A stretch of 64,000 nt of DNA, from positions 434,001 through 498,000 of the forward strand of contig JALMQS010000435.1 of assembly GCA_024734495.1 (NCBI GenBank). The letters run 5' to 3'. This DNA is from Forficula auricularia. Its lineage: Eukaryota; Arthropoda; Insecta; Dermaptera; Forficulidae. Under the pieces are notes generated by a model. That model ran no database searches and had not been told where the DNA came from. It worked only from the letters and a program-made list of their open reading frames with translations. Position 1 is the stretch's first letter. Every line of letters begins with the position of its first letter. The translations under genes and the position numbers were made by a program. Below are positions 1 to 15,000 of the stretch, in pieces.

Positions 1-3000
1 AGTGAATCTCTAACCAAATTCAAATTAAAAATGATAAATTTCGGTCTCTTTTTACATAATATTTATTTTGATCATTGACTAAATGTCTCTGTCGATGTGT
101 GTGTGTGTATGTATTTAAACACCAATAGAATACTATTGATCAAGGTAGTAATTAAAATATCTCCTTGATATAAATAGTAATTCATTTTTGAGAAAATTTT
201 ATCTTTTTTCAAATTAAAATTTGTCATTTACGACCACAGGGTATATAAAAGAGTGAATCTCTAACCAAATTCAAATTAAAAATGATAAATTTCGGTCTCT
301 TTTTACTTAATATTTTTTTTGATTATTCACTAAATGTCTCTGTCGATGTGTGTGTGTGTATGTATTTAAACACCAATAGAATACTATTGATCAAGGTAGT
401 AATTAAAATATCTCCTTGATATAAATAGTAATTCATTTTTGAGAAAATTTTATCTTTTTTCAAATTAAAATTTGTCATTTTCGACCACAGGGTATATAAA
501 AGAGTGAATCTCTAACCAAATTCAAATTAAAAATGATAAATTTCGGTCTCTTTTTTACTTAATATTTATTTTGATCATTCACTAAATGTCTCTGTCGATG
601 TGTGTGTGTGTATGTATTTAAACACCAATAGAATACTATTGATCAAGGTAGTAATTAAAATATCTCCTTGATATAAATAGTAATTCATTTTTGAGAAAAT
701 TTTATCTTTTTTTCAAATTAAAATTTGTCATTTTCGACCACAGGGTATATAAAAGAGTGAATCTCTAACCAAATTCAAATTAAAAATGATAAATTTCGGT
801 CTCTTTTTACTTAATATTTTTTTTGATTATTCACTAAATGTCTCTGTCGATGTGTGTGTGTGTATGTATTTAAACACCAATAGAATACTATTGATCAAGG
901 TAGTAATTAAAATATCTCCTTGATATAAATAGTAATTCATTTTTGAGAAAATTTTATCTTTTTTTCAAATTAAAATTTGACATTTTCGACCACAGGGTAT
1001 ATAAAAGAGTGAATCTCTAACCAAATTCAAATTAAAAATGATAAATTTCGGTCTCTTTTTACATAATATTTATTTTGATCATTGACTAAATGTCTCTGTC
1101 GATGTGTGTGTGTGTATGTATTTAAACACCAATAGAATACTATTGATCAAGGTAGTAATTAAAATATCTCCTTGATATAAATAGTAATTCATTTTTGAGA
1201 AAATTTTATCTTTTTTCAAATTAAAATTTGTCATTTTCGACCACAGGGTATATAAAAGAGTGAATCTCTAACCAAATTCAAATTAAAAATGATAAATTTC
1301 GGTCTCTTTTTACTTAATATTTTTTTTGATTATTCACTAAATGTCTCTGTCGATGTGTGTGTGTGTGTGTGTGTATTTAAACCAACAATAGAATACTATT
1401 GATCAAGGTAGTAATTAAAATATCTCCTTGATATAAATAGTAATTCATTTTTGAGAAAATTTTATCTTTTTTCAAATTAAAATTTGTCATTTTCGACCAC
1501 AGGGTATATAAAAGAGTGAATCTCTAACCAAATTCAAATTAAAAATGATAAATTTCGGTCTCTTTTTACTTAATATTTTTTTTGATTATTCACTAAATGT
1601 CTCTGTCGATGTGTGTGTGTGTGTGTGTGTATTTAAACCAACAATAGAATACTATTGATCAAGGTAGTAATTAAAATATCTCCTTGATATAAATAGTAAT
1701 TCATTTTTGAGAAAATTTTATCTTTTTTCAAATTAAAATTTGTCATTTTCGACCACAGGGTATATAAAAGAGTGAATCTCTAACCAAATTCAAATTAAAA
1801 ATGATAAATTTCGGTCTCTTTTTACTTAATATTTTTTTTGATTATTCACTAAATGTCTCTGTCGATGTGTGTGTGTGTGTGTGTGTATTTAAACCAACAA
1901 TAGAATACTATTGATCAAGGTAGTAATTAAAATATCTCCTTGATATAAATAGTAATTCATTTTTGAGAAAATTTTATCTTTTTTCAAATTAAAATTTGTC
2001 ATTTTCGACCACAGGGTATATAAAAGAGTGAATCTCTAACCAAATTCAAATTAAAAATGATAAATTTCGGTCTCTTTTTACTTAATATTTTTTTTGATTA
2101 TTCACTAAATGTCTCTGTCGATGTGTGTGTGTGTGTGTGTGTATTTAAACCAACAATAGAATACTATTGATCAAGGTAGTAATTAAAATATCTCCTTGAT
2201 ATAAATAGTAATTCATTTTGAGAAAATTTTATCTTTTTTCAAATTAAAATTTGTCATTTTCGACCACAGGGTATATAAAAGAGTGAATCTCTAACCAAAT
2301 TCAAATTAAAAATGATAAATTTCGGTCTCTTTTTACTTAATATTTTTTTTGATTATTCACTAAATGTCTCTGTCGATGTGTGTGTGTGTATGTATTTAAA
2401 CACCAATAGAATACTATTGATCAAGGTAGTAATTAAAATATCTCCTTGATATAAATAGTAATTCATTTTTGAGAAAATTTTATCTTTTTTCAAATTAAAA
2501 TTTGACATTTTCGACCACAGGGTATATAAAAGAGTGAATCTCTAACCAAATTCAAATTAAAAATGATAAATTTCGGTCTCTTTTTACATAATATTTATTT
2601 TGATCATTGACTAAATGTCTCTGTCGATGTGTGTGTGTGTATGTATTTAAACACCAATAGAATACTATTGATCAAGGTAGTAATTAAAATATCTCCTTGA
2701 TATAAATAGTAATTCATTTTTGAGAAAATTTTATCTTTTTTCAAATTGAAAATTTGTCATTTTCGACCACGGGGTATATAAAAGAGTGAATCTCAAATAT
2801 AAATTCAAATTAAAAATGATAAATTTCGATCTCTTTTTACTTAATATTTATTTTGATTATTCACTAAATGTCTCTGTCGATGTGTGTGTGTGTGTGTCTA
2901 TTTAAACACCAATAGAATACTATTGATCAAGGTAGTAATTAAAATATCTCCTTGATATAAATAGTAATTCATTTTTGAGAAAATTTTATCTTTTTTCAAA

Positions 3001-6000
3001 TGAAAATTTGTCATTTTGGACAACGGAGTATATAAAAGAGTGAATCTCAAATATAAATTCAAATTAAAAATGATAAATTTCGATCTCTTTTTACTTAATA
3101 TTTATTTTGATTATTCACTAAATGTCTCTGTCGATGTGTGTGTGTGTGTGTATGTATTTAAACACCAATAGAATACTATTGATCAAGGTAGTAATTAAAA
3201 TATCTCCTTGATATAAATAGTAATTCATTTTTGAGAAAATTTTATCTTTTTTCAAATTAAAATTTGACATTTTCGACCACAGGGTATATAAAAGAGTGAA
3301 TCTCTAACCAAATTCAAATTAAAAATGATAAATTTCGATCTCTTTTTACTTAATATTTATTTTGATTATTCACTAAATGTCTCTGTCGATGCGTGTGTGT
3401 GTGTGTATGTATTTAAACATGACCACTATTGATCAAGGTAGTAATTAAAATATCTCCTTGATATAAATAGTGTACTCCATTTTTGAGAAAATTTTTATCT
3501 TTTTTCAAATAAAATTTTGCTATTTTGGACAATGGAGTATATAAAAGAGTGAATCTCAAATATAAATTCAAATTTCAAAAAAGATAAATTTCTGATCTCT
3601 TTTTACTTAATATTTATTTTGATCATTGACTAAATGTCTCTGTCGATGTGTGTGTGTGTGTGTCTATTTAAACACCAATAGAATACTATTGATCAAGGTA
3701 GTAATTAAAATATCTCCTTGATATAAATAGTAATTCATTTTTGAGAAAATTTTATCTTTTTTCAAATGAAAATTTGTCATTTTGGACAACGGAGTATATA
3801 AAAGAGTGAATCTCAAATATAAATTCAAATTAAAAATGATAAATTTCGATCTCTTTTTACTTAATATTTATTTTGATTATTCACTAAATGTCTCTGTCGA
3901 TGTGTGTGTGTGTGTGTATGTATTTAAACACCAATAGAATACTATTGATCAAGGTAGTAATTAAAATATCTCCTTGATATAAATAGTAATTCATTTTTGA
4001 GAAAATTTTATCTTTTTTCAAATTAAAATTTGACATTTTCGACCACAGGGTATATAAAAGAGTGAATCTCTAACCAAATTCAAATTAAAAATGATAAATT
4101 TCGGTCTCTTTTTACTTAATATTTATTTTGATCATTGACTAAATGTCTCTGTCGATGTGTGTGTGTGTGTGTATTTAAACACCAATAGAATACTATTGAT
4201 CAAGGTAGTAATTAAAATATCTCCTTGATATAAATAGTAATTCATTTTTGAGAAAATTTTATCTTTTTTCAAATGAAAATTTGTCATTTTGGACAACGGA
4301 GTATATAAAAGAGTGAATCTCAAATATAAATTCAAATTAAAAATGATAAATTTCGATCTCTTTTTACTTAATATTTATTTTGATTATTCACTAAATGTCT
4401 CTGTCGATGTGTGTGTGTGTGTGTCTATTTAAACACCAATAGAATACTATTGATCAAGGTAGTAATTAAAATATCTCCTTGATATAAATAGTAATTCATT
4501 TTTGAGAAAATTTTATCTTTTTTCAAATGAAAATTTGTCATTTTGGACAACGGAGTATATAAAAGAGTGAATCTCAAATATAAATTCAAATTAAAAATGA
4601 TAAATTTCGATCTCTTTTTTACTTAATATTTATTTTGATTATTCACTAAATGTCTCTGTCGATGTGTGTGTGTGTGTGTGTGTATTTAAACACCAATAGA
4701 ATACTATTGATCAAGGTAGTAATTAAAATATCTCCTTGATATAAATAGTAATTCATTTTTGAGAAAATTTTATCTTTTTTCAAATGAAAATTTGTCATTT
4801 TGGACAACGGAGTATATAAAAAGAGTGAATCTCAAATATAAATTCAAATTAAAAATGATAAATTTCGATCTCTTTTTACTTAATATTTATTTTGATTATT
4901 CACTAAATGTCTCTGTCGATGTGTGTGTGTGTGTGTATGTATTTAAACACCAATAGAATACTATTGATCAAGGTAGTAATTAAAATATCTCCTTGATATA
5001 AATAGTAATTCATTTTTGAGAAAATTTTATCTTTTTTCAAATGAAAATTTGTCATTTTGGACAACGGAGTATATAAAAGAGTGAATCTCAAATATAAATT
5101 CAAATTAAAAATGATAAATTTCGATCTCTTTTTACTTAATATTTATTTTGATTATTCACTAAATGTCTCTGACGATGTGTGTGTGTGTGTGTATGTATTT
5201 AAACACCAATAGAATACTATTGATCAAGGTAGTAATTAAAATATCTCCTTGATATAAATAGTAATTCATTTTGAGAAAATTTTATCTTTTTCAAATTAAA
5301 ATTTGACATTTTCGACCACAGGGTATATAAAAGAGTGAATCTCTAACCAAATTCAAATTAAAAATGATAAAATTTCTGATCTCTTTTTACTTAATATTTA
5401 TTTTGATTATTCACTAAATGTCTCTACGATGTGTGTGTGTGTGTGTATATTAAATTAACACTATTGATCAAGGTAGTAATTAAAATATCTTCTTGATATA
5501 AATAGTAATTCATTTTTGATAAAATTTTTACTTTTTTCAAATGAAAATTTGTCATTTTGGACAACGGAGTATATAAAAGAGTGAATCTCAAATATAAACT
5601 CAAATTAAAAATGATAAATTTCGATCTCTTTTTACTTAATATTTATTTTGATCATTGACTAAATGTCTCTGTCGATGTGTGTGTGTGTGTGTGTATTTAA
5701 ACCAACAATAGAATACTATTGATCAATGTAGTAATTAAAATATCTCCTTGATATAAATAGTAATTCATTTTTGAGAAAATTTTTACTTTTTTCAAATGAA
5801 AATTTGTCATTTTGGACAACGGAGTATATAAAAGAGTGAATCTCAAATATAAATTCAAATTAAAAATGATAAATTTCGATCTCTTTTTACTTAATATTTA
5901 TTTTGATTATTCACTAAATGTCTCTGTCGATGTGTGTGTGTGTGTGTATGTATTTAAACACCAATAGAATACTATTGATCAAGGTAGTAATTAAAATATC

Positions 6001-9000
6001 TCCTTGATATAAATAGTAATTCATTTTTGAGAAAATTTTATCTTTTTTCAAATTAAAATTTGACATTTTCGACCACAGGGTATATAAAAGAGTGAATCTC
6101 TAACCAAATTCAAATTAAAAATGATAAATTTCGATCTCTTTTTACTTAATATTTATTTTGATTATTCACTAAATGTCTCTGTCGATGTGTGTGTGTGTGT
6201 GTATGTATTTAAACACCAATAGAATACTATTGATCAAGGTAGTAATTAAAATATCTCCTTGATATAAATAGTAATTCATTTTTGAGAAAATTTTATCTTT
6301 TTTCAAATGAAAATTTGTCATTTTGGACAACGGAGTATATAAAAGAGTGAATCTCAAATATAAATTCAAATTAAAAATGATAAATTTCGATCTCTTTTTA
6401 CTTAATATTTATTTTGATTATTCACTAAATGTCTCTGTCGATGTGTGTGTGTGTGTGTATGTATTTAAACACCAATAGAATACTATTGATCAAGGTAGTA
6501 ATTAAAATATCTCCTTGATATAAATAGTAATTCATTTTTGAGAAAATTTTATCTTTTTTCAAATTAAAATTTGACATTTTCGACCACAGGGTATATAAAA
6601 GAGTGAATCTCTAACCAAATTCAAATTAAAAATGATAAATTTCGATCTCTTTTTACTTAATATTTATTTTGATTATTCACTAAATGTCTCTGTCGATGTG
6701 TGTGTGTGTATGTATTTAAACACCAATAGAATACTATTGATCAAGGTAGTAATTAAAATATCTCCTTGATATAAATAGTAATTCATTTTTGAGAAAATTT
6801 TATCTTTTTTCAAATTAAAATTTGACATTTTCGACCACAGGGTATATAAAAGAGTGAATCTCTAACCAAATTCAAATTAAAAATGATAAATTTCGGTCTC
6901 TTTTTACATAATATTTATTTTGATCATTGACTAAATGTCTCTGTCGATGTGTGTGTGTGTGTGTGTATTTAAACCAACAATAGAATACTATTGATCAAGG
7001 TAGTAATTAAAATATCTCCTTGATATAAATAGTAATTCATTTTTGAGAAAATTTTATCTTTTTTCAAATTAAAATTTGTCATTTTCGACCACAGGGTATA
7101 TAAAAGAGTGAATCTCTAACCAAATTCAAATTAAAAATGATAAATTTCGGTCTCTTTTTACTTAATATTTTTTTTGATTATTCACTAAATGTCTCTGTCG
7201 ATGTGTGTGTGTGTGTGTGTGTATTTAAACCAACAATAGAATACTATTGATCAAGGTAGTAATTAAAATATCTCCTTGATATAAATAGTAATTCATTTTT
7301 GAGAAAAATTTTATCTTTTTTCAAATTAAAATTTGTCATTTTCGACCACAGGGTATATAAAAGAGTGAATCTCTAACCAAATTCAAATTAAAAATGATAA
7401 ATTTCGGTCTCTTTTTACTTAATATTTTTTTTGATTATTCACTAAATGTCTCTGTCGATGTGTGTGTGTGTGTGTGTGTATTTAAACTAACAATAGAATA
7501 CTATTGATCAAGGTAGTAATTAAAATATCTCCTTGATATAAATAGTAATTCATTTTTGAGAAAATTTTATCTTTTTTCAAATTAAAATTTGTCATTTTCG
7601 ACCACAGGGTATATAAAAGAGTGAATCTCTAACCAAATTCAAATTAAAAATGATAAATTTCGGTCTCTTTTTACATAATATTTATTTTGATCATTGACTA
7701 AATGTCTCTGTCGATGTGTGTGTGTGTATGTATTTAAACACCAATAGAATACTATTGATCAAGGTAGTAATTAAAATATCTCCTTGATATAAATAGTAAT
7801 TCATTTTTTGAGAAAATTTTATCTTTTTTTCAAATTAAAATTTGTCATTTACGACCACAGGGTATATAAAAGAGTGAATCTCTAACCAAATTCAAATTAA
7901 AAATGATAAATTTCGGTCTCTTTTTACTTAATATTTATTTTGATTATTCACTAAATGTCTCTGTCGATGTGTGTGTGTGTATGTATTTAAACACCAATAG
8001 AATACTATTGATCAAGGTAGTAATTAAAATATCTCCTTGATATAAATAGTAATTCATTTTGAGAAAATTTTATCTTTTTTCAAATTAAAATTTGACATTT
8101 TCGACCACAGGGTATATAAAAGAGTGAATCTCTAACCAAATTCAAATTAAAAATGATAAATTTCGGTCTCTTTTTACATAATATTTATTTTGATCATTGA
8201 CTAAATGTCTCTGTCGATGTGTGTGTGTGTATGTATTTAAACACCAATAGAATACTATTGATCAAGGTAGTAATTAAAATATCTCCTTGATATAAATAGT
8301 AATTCATTTTTGAGAAAATTTTATCTTTTTTCAAATTAAAATTTGTCATTTACGACCACAGGGTATATAAAAGAGTGAATCTCTAACCAAATTCAAATTA
8401 AAAATGATAAATTTCGGTCTCTTTTTACTTAATATTTTTTTTGATTATTCACTAAATGTCTCTGTCGATGTGTGTGTGTGTATGTATTTAAACACCAATA
8501 GAATACTATTGATCAAGGTAGTAATTAAAATATCTCCTTGATATAAATAGTAATTCATTTTTGAGAAAATTTTATCTTTTTTCAAATTAAAATTTGACAT
8601 TTTCGACCACAGGGTATATAAAAGAGTGAATCTCTAACCAAATTCAAATTAAAAATGATAAATTTCGGTCTCTTTTTACTTAATATTTATTTTGATCATT
8701 GACTAAATGTCTCTGTCGATGTGTGTGTGTGTATGTATTTAAACACCAATAGAATACTATTGATCAAGGTAGTAATTAAAATATCTCCTTGATATAAATA
8801 GTAATTCATTTTTGAGAAAATTTTATCTTTTTTTCAAATTAAAATTTGTCATTTTCGACCACAGGGTATATAAAAGAGTGAATCTCTAACCAAATTCAAA
8901 TTAAAAATGATAAATTTCGGTCTCTTTTTACTTAATATTTTTTTTGATTATTCACTAAATGTCTCTGTCGATGTGTGTGTGTGTGTGTGTGTATTTAAAC

Positions 9001-12000
9001 CAACAATAGAATACTATTGATCAAGGTAGTAATTAAAATATCTCCTTGATATAAATAGTAATTCATTTTTGAGAAAATTTTATCTTTTTTCAAATTAAAA
9101 TTTGTCATTTTCGACCACAGGGTATATAAAAGAGTGAATCTCTAACCAAATTCAAATTAAAAATGATAAATTTCGGTCTCTTTTTACTTAATATTTTTTT
9201 TGATTATTCACTAAATGTCTCTGTCGATGTGTGTGTGTGTGTGTGTGTATTTAAACCAACAATAGAATACTATTGATCAAGGTAGTAATTAAAATATCTC
9301 CTTGATATAAATAGTAATTCATTTTTGAGAAAATTTTATCTTTTTTCAAATTAAAATTTGTCATTTTCGACCACAGGGTATATAAAAGAGTGAATCTCTA
9401 ACCAAATTCAAATTAAAAATGATAAATTTCGGTCTCTTTTTACTTAATATTTTTTTTGATTATTCACTAAATGTCTCTGTCGATGTGTGTGTGTGTATGT
9501 ATTTAAACACCAATAGAATACTATTGATCAAGGTAGTAATTAAAATATCTCCTTGATATAAATAGTAATTCATTTTTGAGAAAATTTTATCTTTTTTTCA
9601 AATTAAAATTTGTCATTTTCGACCACAGGGTATATAAAAGAGTGAATCTCTAACCAAATTCAAATTAAAAATGATAAATTTCGGTCTCTTTTTACTTAAT
9701 ATTTTTTTTGATTATTCACTAAATGTCTCTGTCGATGTGTGTGTGTGTGTGTGTGTATTTAAACCAACAATAGAATACTATTGATCAAGGTAGTAATTAA
9801 AATATCTCCTTGATATAAATAGTAATTCATTTTTGAGAAAATTTTATCTTTTTTCAAATTAAAATTTGTCATTTTCGACCACAGGGTATATAAAAGAGTG
9901 AATCTCTAACCAAATTCAAATTAAAAATGATAAATTTCGGTCTCTTTTTACTTAATATTTTTTTTGATTATTCACTAAATGTCTCTGTCGATGTGTGTGT
10001 GTGTGTGTGTGTATTTAAACCAACAATAGAATACTATTGATCAAGGTAGTAATTAAAATATCTCCTTGATATAAATAGTAATTCATTTTTGAGAAAATTT
10101 TATCTTTTTTCAAATTAAAATTTGTCATTTTCGACCACAGGGTATATAAAAGAGTGAATCTCTAACCAAATTCAAATTAAAAATGATAAATTTCGGTCTC
10201 TTTTTACTTAATATTTTTTTTGATTATTCACTAAATGTCTCTGTCGATGTGTGTGTGTGTATGTATTTAAACACCAATAGAATACTATTGATCAAGGTAG
10301 TAATTAAAATATCTCCTTGATATAAATAGTAATTCATTTTGAGAAAATTTTATCTTTTTTCAAATTAAAATTTGTCATTTTCGACCACAGGGTATATAAA
10401 AGAGTGAATCTCTAACCAAATTCAAATTAAAAATGATAAATTTCGGTCTCTTTTTACTTAATATTTATTTTGATCATTCACTAAATGTCTCTGTCGATGT
10501 GTGTGTGTGTGTGTGTATTTAAACCACCAATAGAATACTATTGATCAAGGTAGTAATTAAAATATCTCCTTGATATAAATAGTAATTCATTTTTGATAAA
10601 ATTTTTACTTTTTTCAAATTAAAATTTGTCATTTTCGACCACAGGGTATATAAAAGAGTGAATCTCAAATATAAATTCAAATTAAAATGATAAATTTCGA
10701 TCTCTTTTTACTTAATATTTATTTTGATCATTGACTAAATGTCTCTGTCGATGTGTGTGTGTGTGTGTGTGTATTTAAACCAACAATAGAATACTATTGA
10801 TCAAGGTAGTAATTAAAATATCTCCTTGATATAAATAGTAATTCATTTTTGAGAAAATTTTATCTTTTTTCAAATGAAAATTTGTCATTTTGGACAACGG
10901 AGTATATAAAAGAGTGAATCTCAAATATAAATTCAAATTAAAAATGATAAATTTCGATCTCTTTTTACTTAATATTTATTTTGATTATTCACTAAATGTC
11001 TCTGTCGATGTGTGTGTGTGTGTGTATGTATTTAAACACCAATAGAATACTATTGATCAAGGTAGTAATTAAAATATCTCCTTGATATAAATAGTAATTC
11101 ATTTTTGAGAAAATTTTATCTTTTTTCAAATTAAAATTTGACATTTTCGACCACAGGGTATATAAAAGAGTGAATCTCTAACCAAATTCAAATTAAAAAT
11201 GATAAATTTCCATCTCTTTTTACTTAATATTGATTTTGATTATTCACTAAATGTCTCTGTCGATGTGTGTGTGTGTGTGTATGTATTTAAACACCAATAG
11301 AATACTATTGATCAAGGTAGTAATTAAAATATCTCCTTGATATAAATAGTAATTCATTTTTGAGAAAATTTTATCTTTTTTCAAATGAAAATTTGTCATT
11401 TTGGACAACGGAGTATATAAAAGAGTGAATCTCAAATATAAATTCAAATTAAAAAAGATAAATTTCGATCTCTTTTTACTTAATATTTATTTTGATCATT
11501 GACTAAATGTCTCTGTCGATGTGTGTGTGTGTGTGTGTATTTAAACACCAATAGAATACTATTGATCAAGGTAGTAATTAAAATATCTCCTTGATATAAA
11601 TAGTAATTCATTTTTGAGAAAATTTTATCTTTTTTCAAATGAAAATTTGTCATTTTGGACAACGGAGTATATAAAAGAGTGAATCTCAAATATAAATTCA
11701 AATTAAAAATGATAAATTTCGATCTCTTTTTACTTAATATTTATTTTGATTATTCACTAAATGTCTCTGTCGATGTGTGTGTGTGTGTGTATGTATTTAA
11801 ACACCAATAGAATACTATTGATCAAGGTAGTAATTAAAATATCTCCTTGATATAAATAGTAATTCATTTTTGATAAAATTTTTATCTTTTTTCAAATTAA
11901 AATTTGTCATTTTCGACCACAGGGTATATAAAAGAGTGAATCTCAAATATAAATTCAAATTAAAATGATAAATTTCGATCTCTTTTTACTTAATATTTAT

Positions 12001-15000
12001 TTTGATCATTGACTAAATGTCTCTGTCGATGTGTGTGTGTGTGTGTGTGTATTTAAACCAACAATAGAATACTATTGATCAAGGTAGTAATTAAAATATC
12101 TCCTTGATATAAATAGTAATTCATTTTTGAGAAAATTTTATCTTTTTTCAAATGAAAATTTGTCATTTTCGACCACGGGGTATATAAAAGAGTGAATCTC
12201 AAATATAAATTCAAATTAAAAATGATAAATTTCGATCTCTTTTTACTTAATATTTATTTTGATTATTCACTAAATGTCTCTGTCGATGTGTGTGTGTGTG
12301 TGTCTATTTAAACACCAATAGAATACTATTGATCAAGGTAGTAATTAAAATATCTCCTTGATATAAATAGTAATTCATTTTTGAGAAAATTTTATCTTTT
12401 TTCAAATGAAAATTTGTCATTTTGGACAACGGAGTATATAAAAGAGTGAATCTCAAATATAAATTCAAATTAAAAATGATAAATTTCGATCTCTTTTTAC
12501 TTAATATTTATTTTGATTATTCACTAAATGTCTCTGTCGATGTGTGTGTGTGTGTGTATGTATTTAAACACCAATAGAATACTATTGATCAAGGTAGTAA
12601 TTAAAATATCTCCTTGATATAAATAGTAATTCATTTTTGAGAAAATTTTATCTTTTTTCAAATTAAAATTTGACATTTTCGACCACAGGGTATATAAAAG
12701 AGTGAATCTCTAACCAAATTCAAATTAAAAATGATAAATTTCGATCTCTTTTTACTTAATATTTATTTTGATTATTCACTAAATGTCTCTGTCGATGTGT
12801 GTGTGTGTGTGTATGTATTTAAACACCAATAGAATGCTATTGATCAAGGTAGTAATTAAAATATCTCCTTGATATAAATAGTAATTCATTTTTGAGAAAA
12901 TTTTTACTTTTTTCAAATGAAAATTTGTCATTTTGGACAACGGAGTATATAAAAGAGTGAATCTCAAATATAAATTCAAATTAAAAAAGATAAATTTCGA
13001 TCTCTTTTTACTTAATATTTATTTTGATCATTGACTAAATGTCTCTGTCGATGTGTGTGTGTGTGTGTCTATTTAAACACCAATAGAATACTATTGATCA
13101 AGGTAGTAATTAAAATATCTCCTTGATATAAATAGTAATTCATTTTTGAGAAAATTTTATCTTTTTTCAAATGAAAATTTGTCATTTTGGACAACGGAGT
13201 ATATAAAAGAGTGAATCTCAAATATAAATTCAAATTAAAAATGATAAATTTCGATCTCTTTTTACTTAATATTTATTTTGATTATTCACTAAATGTCTCT
13301 GTCGATGTGTGTGTGTGTGTGTATGTATTTAAACACCAATAGAATACTATTGATCAAGGTAGTAATTAAAATATCTCCTTGATATAAATAGTAATTCATT
13401 TTTGAGAAAATTTTATCTTTTTTCAAATTAAAATTTGACATTTTCGACCACAGGGTATATAAAAGAGTGAATCTCTAACCAAATTCAAATTAAAAATGAT
13501 AAATTTCGGTCTCTTTTTACTTAATATTTATTTTGATTATTCACTAAATGTCTCTGTCGATGTGTGTGTGTGTGTGTGTATTTAAACCAACAATAGAATA
13601 CTATTGATCAAGGTAGTAATTAAAATATCTCCTTGATATAAATAGTAATTCATTTTTGAGAAAATTTTATCTTTTTTCAAATTAAAATTTGTCATTTTGG
13701 ACAACGGAGTATATAAAAGAGTGAATCTCAAATATAAATTCAAATTAAAAATGATAAATTTCGATCTCTTTTTACTTAATATTTATTTTGATTATTCACT
13801 AAATGTCTCTGTCGATGTGTGTGTGTGTGTGTCTATTTAAACACCAATAGAATACTATTGATCAAGGTAGTAATTAAAATATCTCCTTGATATAAATAGT
13901 AATTCATTTTTGAGAAAATTTTATCTTTTTTCAAATGAAAATTTGTCATTTTGGACAACGGAGTATATAAAAGAGTGAATCTCAAATATAAATTCAAATT
14001 AAAAATGATAAATTTCGATCTCTTTTTACTTAATATTTATTTTGATTATTCACTAAATGTCTCTGTCGATGTGTGTGTGTGTGTGTGTGTATTTAAACAC
14101 CAATAGAATACTATTGATCAAGGTAGTAATTAAAATATCTCCTTGATATAAATAGTAATTCATTTTTGAGAAAATTTTATCTTTTTTCAAATTAAAATTT
14201 GACATTTTCGACCACAGGGTATATAAAAGAGTGAATCTCTAACCAAATTCAAATTAAAAATGATAAATTTCGATCTCTTTTTACTTAATATTTATTTTGA
14301 TTATTCACTAAATGTCTCTGTCGATGTGTGTGTGTGTGTGTATGTATTTAAACACCAATAGAATACTATTGATCAAGGTAGTAATTAAAATATCTCCTTG
14401 ATATAAATAGTAATTCATTTTTGAGAAAATTTTATCTTTTTTCAAATGAAAATTTGTCATTTTGGACAACGGAGTATATAAAAGAGTGAATCTCAAATAT
14501 AAATTCAAATTAAAAATGATAAATTTCGATCTCTTTTTACTTAATATTTATTTTGATTATTCACTAAATGTCTCTGTCGATGTGTGTGTGTGTGTGTGTA
14601 TGTATTTAAACACCAATAGAATACTATTGATCAAGGTAGTAATTAAAATATCTCCTTGATATAAATAGTAATTCATTTTTGAGAAAATTTTATCTTTTTT
14701 CAAATTAAAATTTGACATTTTCGACCACAGGGTATATAAAAGAGTGAATCTCTAACCAAATTCAAATTAAAAAAGATAAATTTCGATCTCTTTTTACTTA
14801 ATATTTATTTTGATCATTGACTAAATGTCTCTGTCGATGTGTGTGTGTGTGTGTGTGTGTATTTAAACCAACAATAGAATACTATTGATCAAGGTAGTAA
14901 TTAAAATATCTCCTTGATATAAATAGTAATTCATTTTTGAGAAAATTTTTACTTTTTTCAAATGAAAATTTGTCATTTTGGACAACGGAGTATATAAAAG

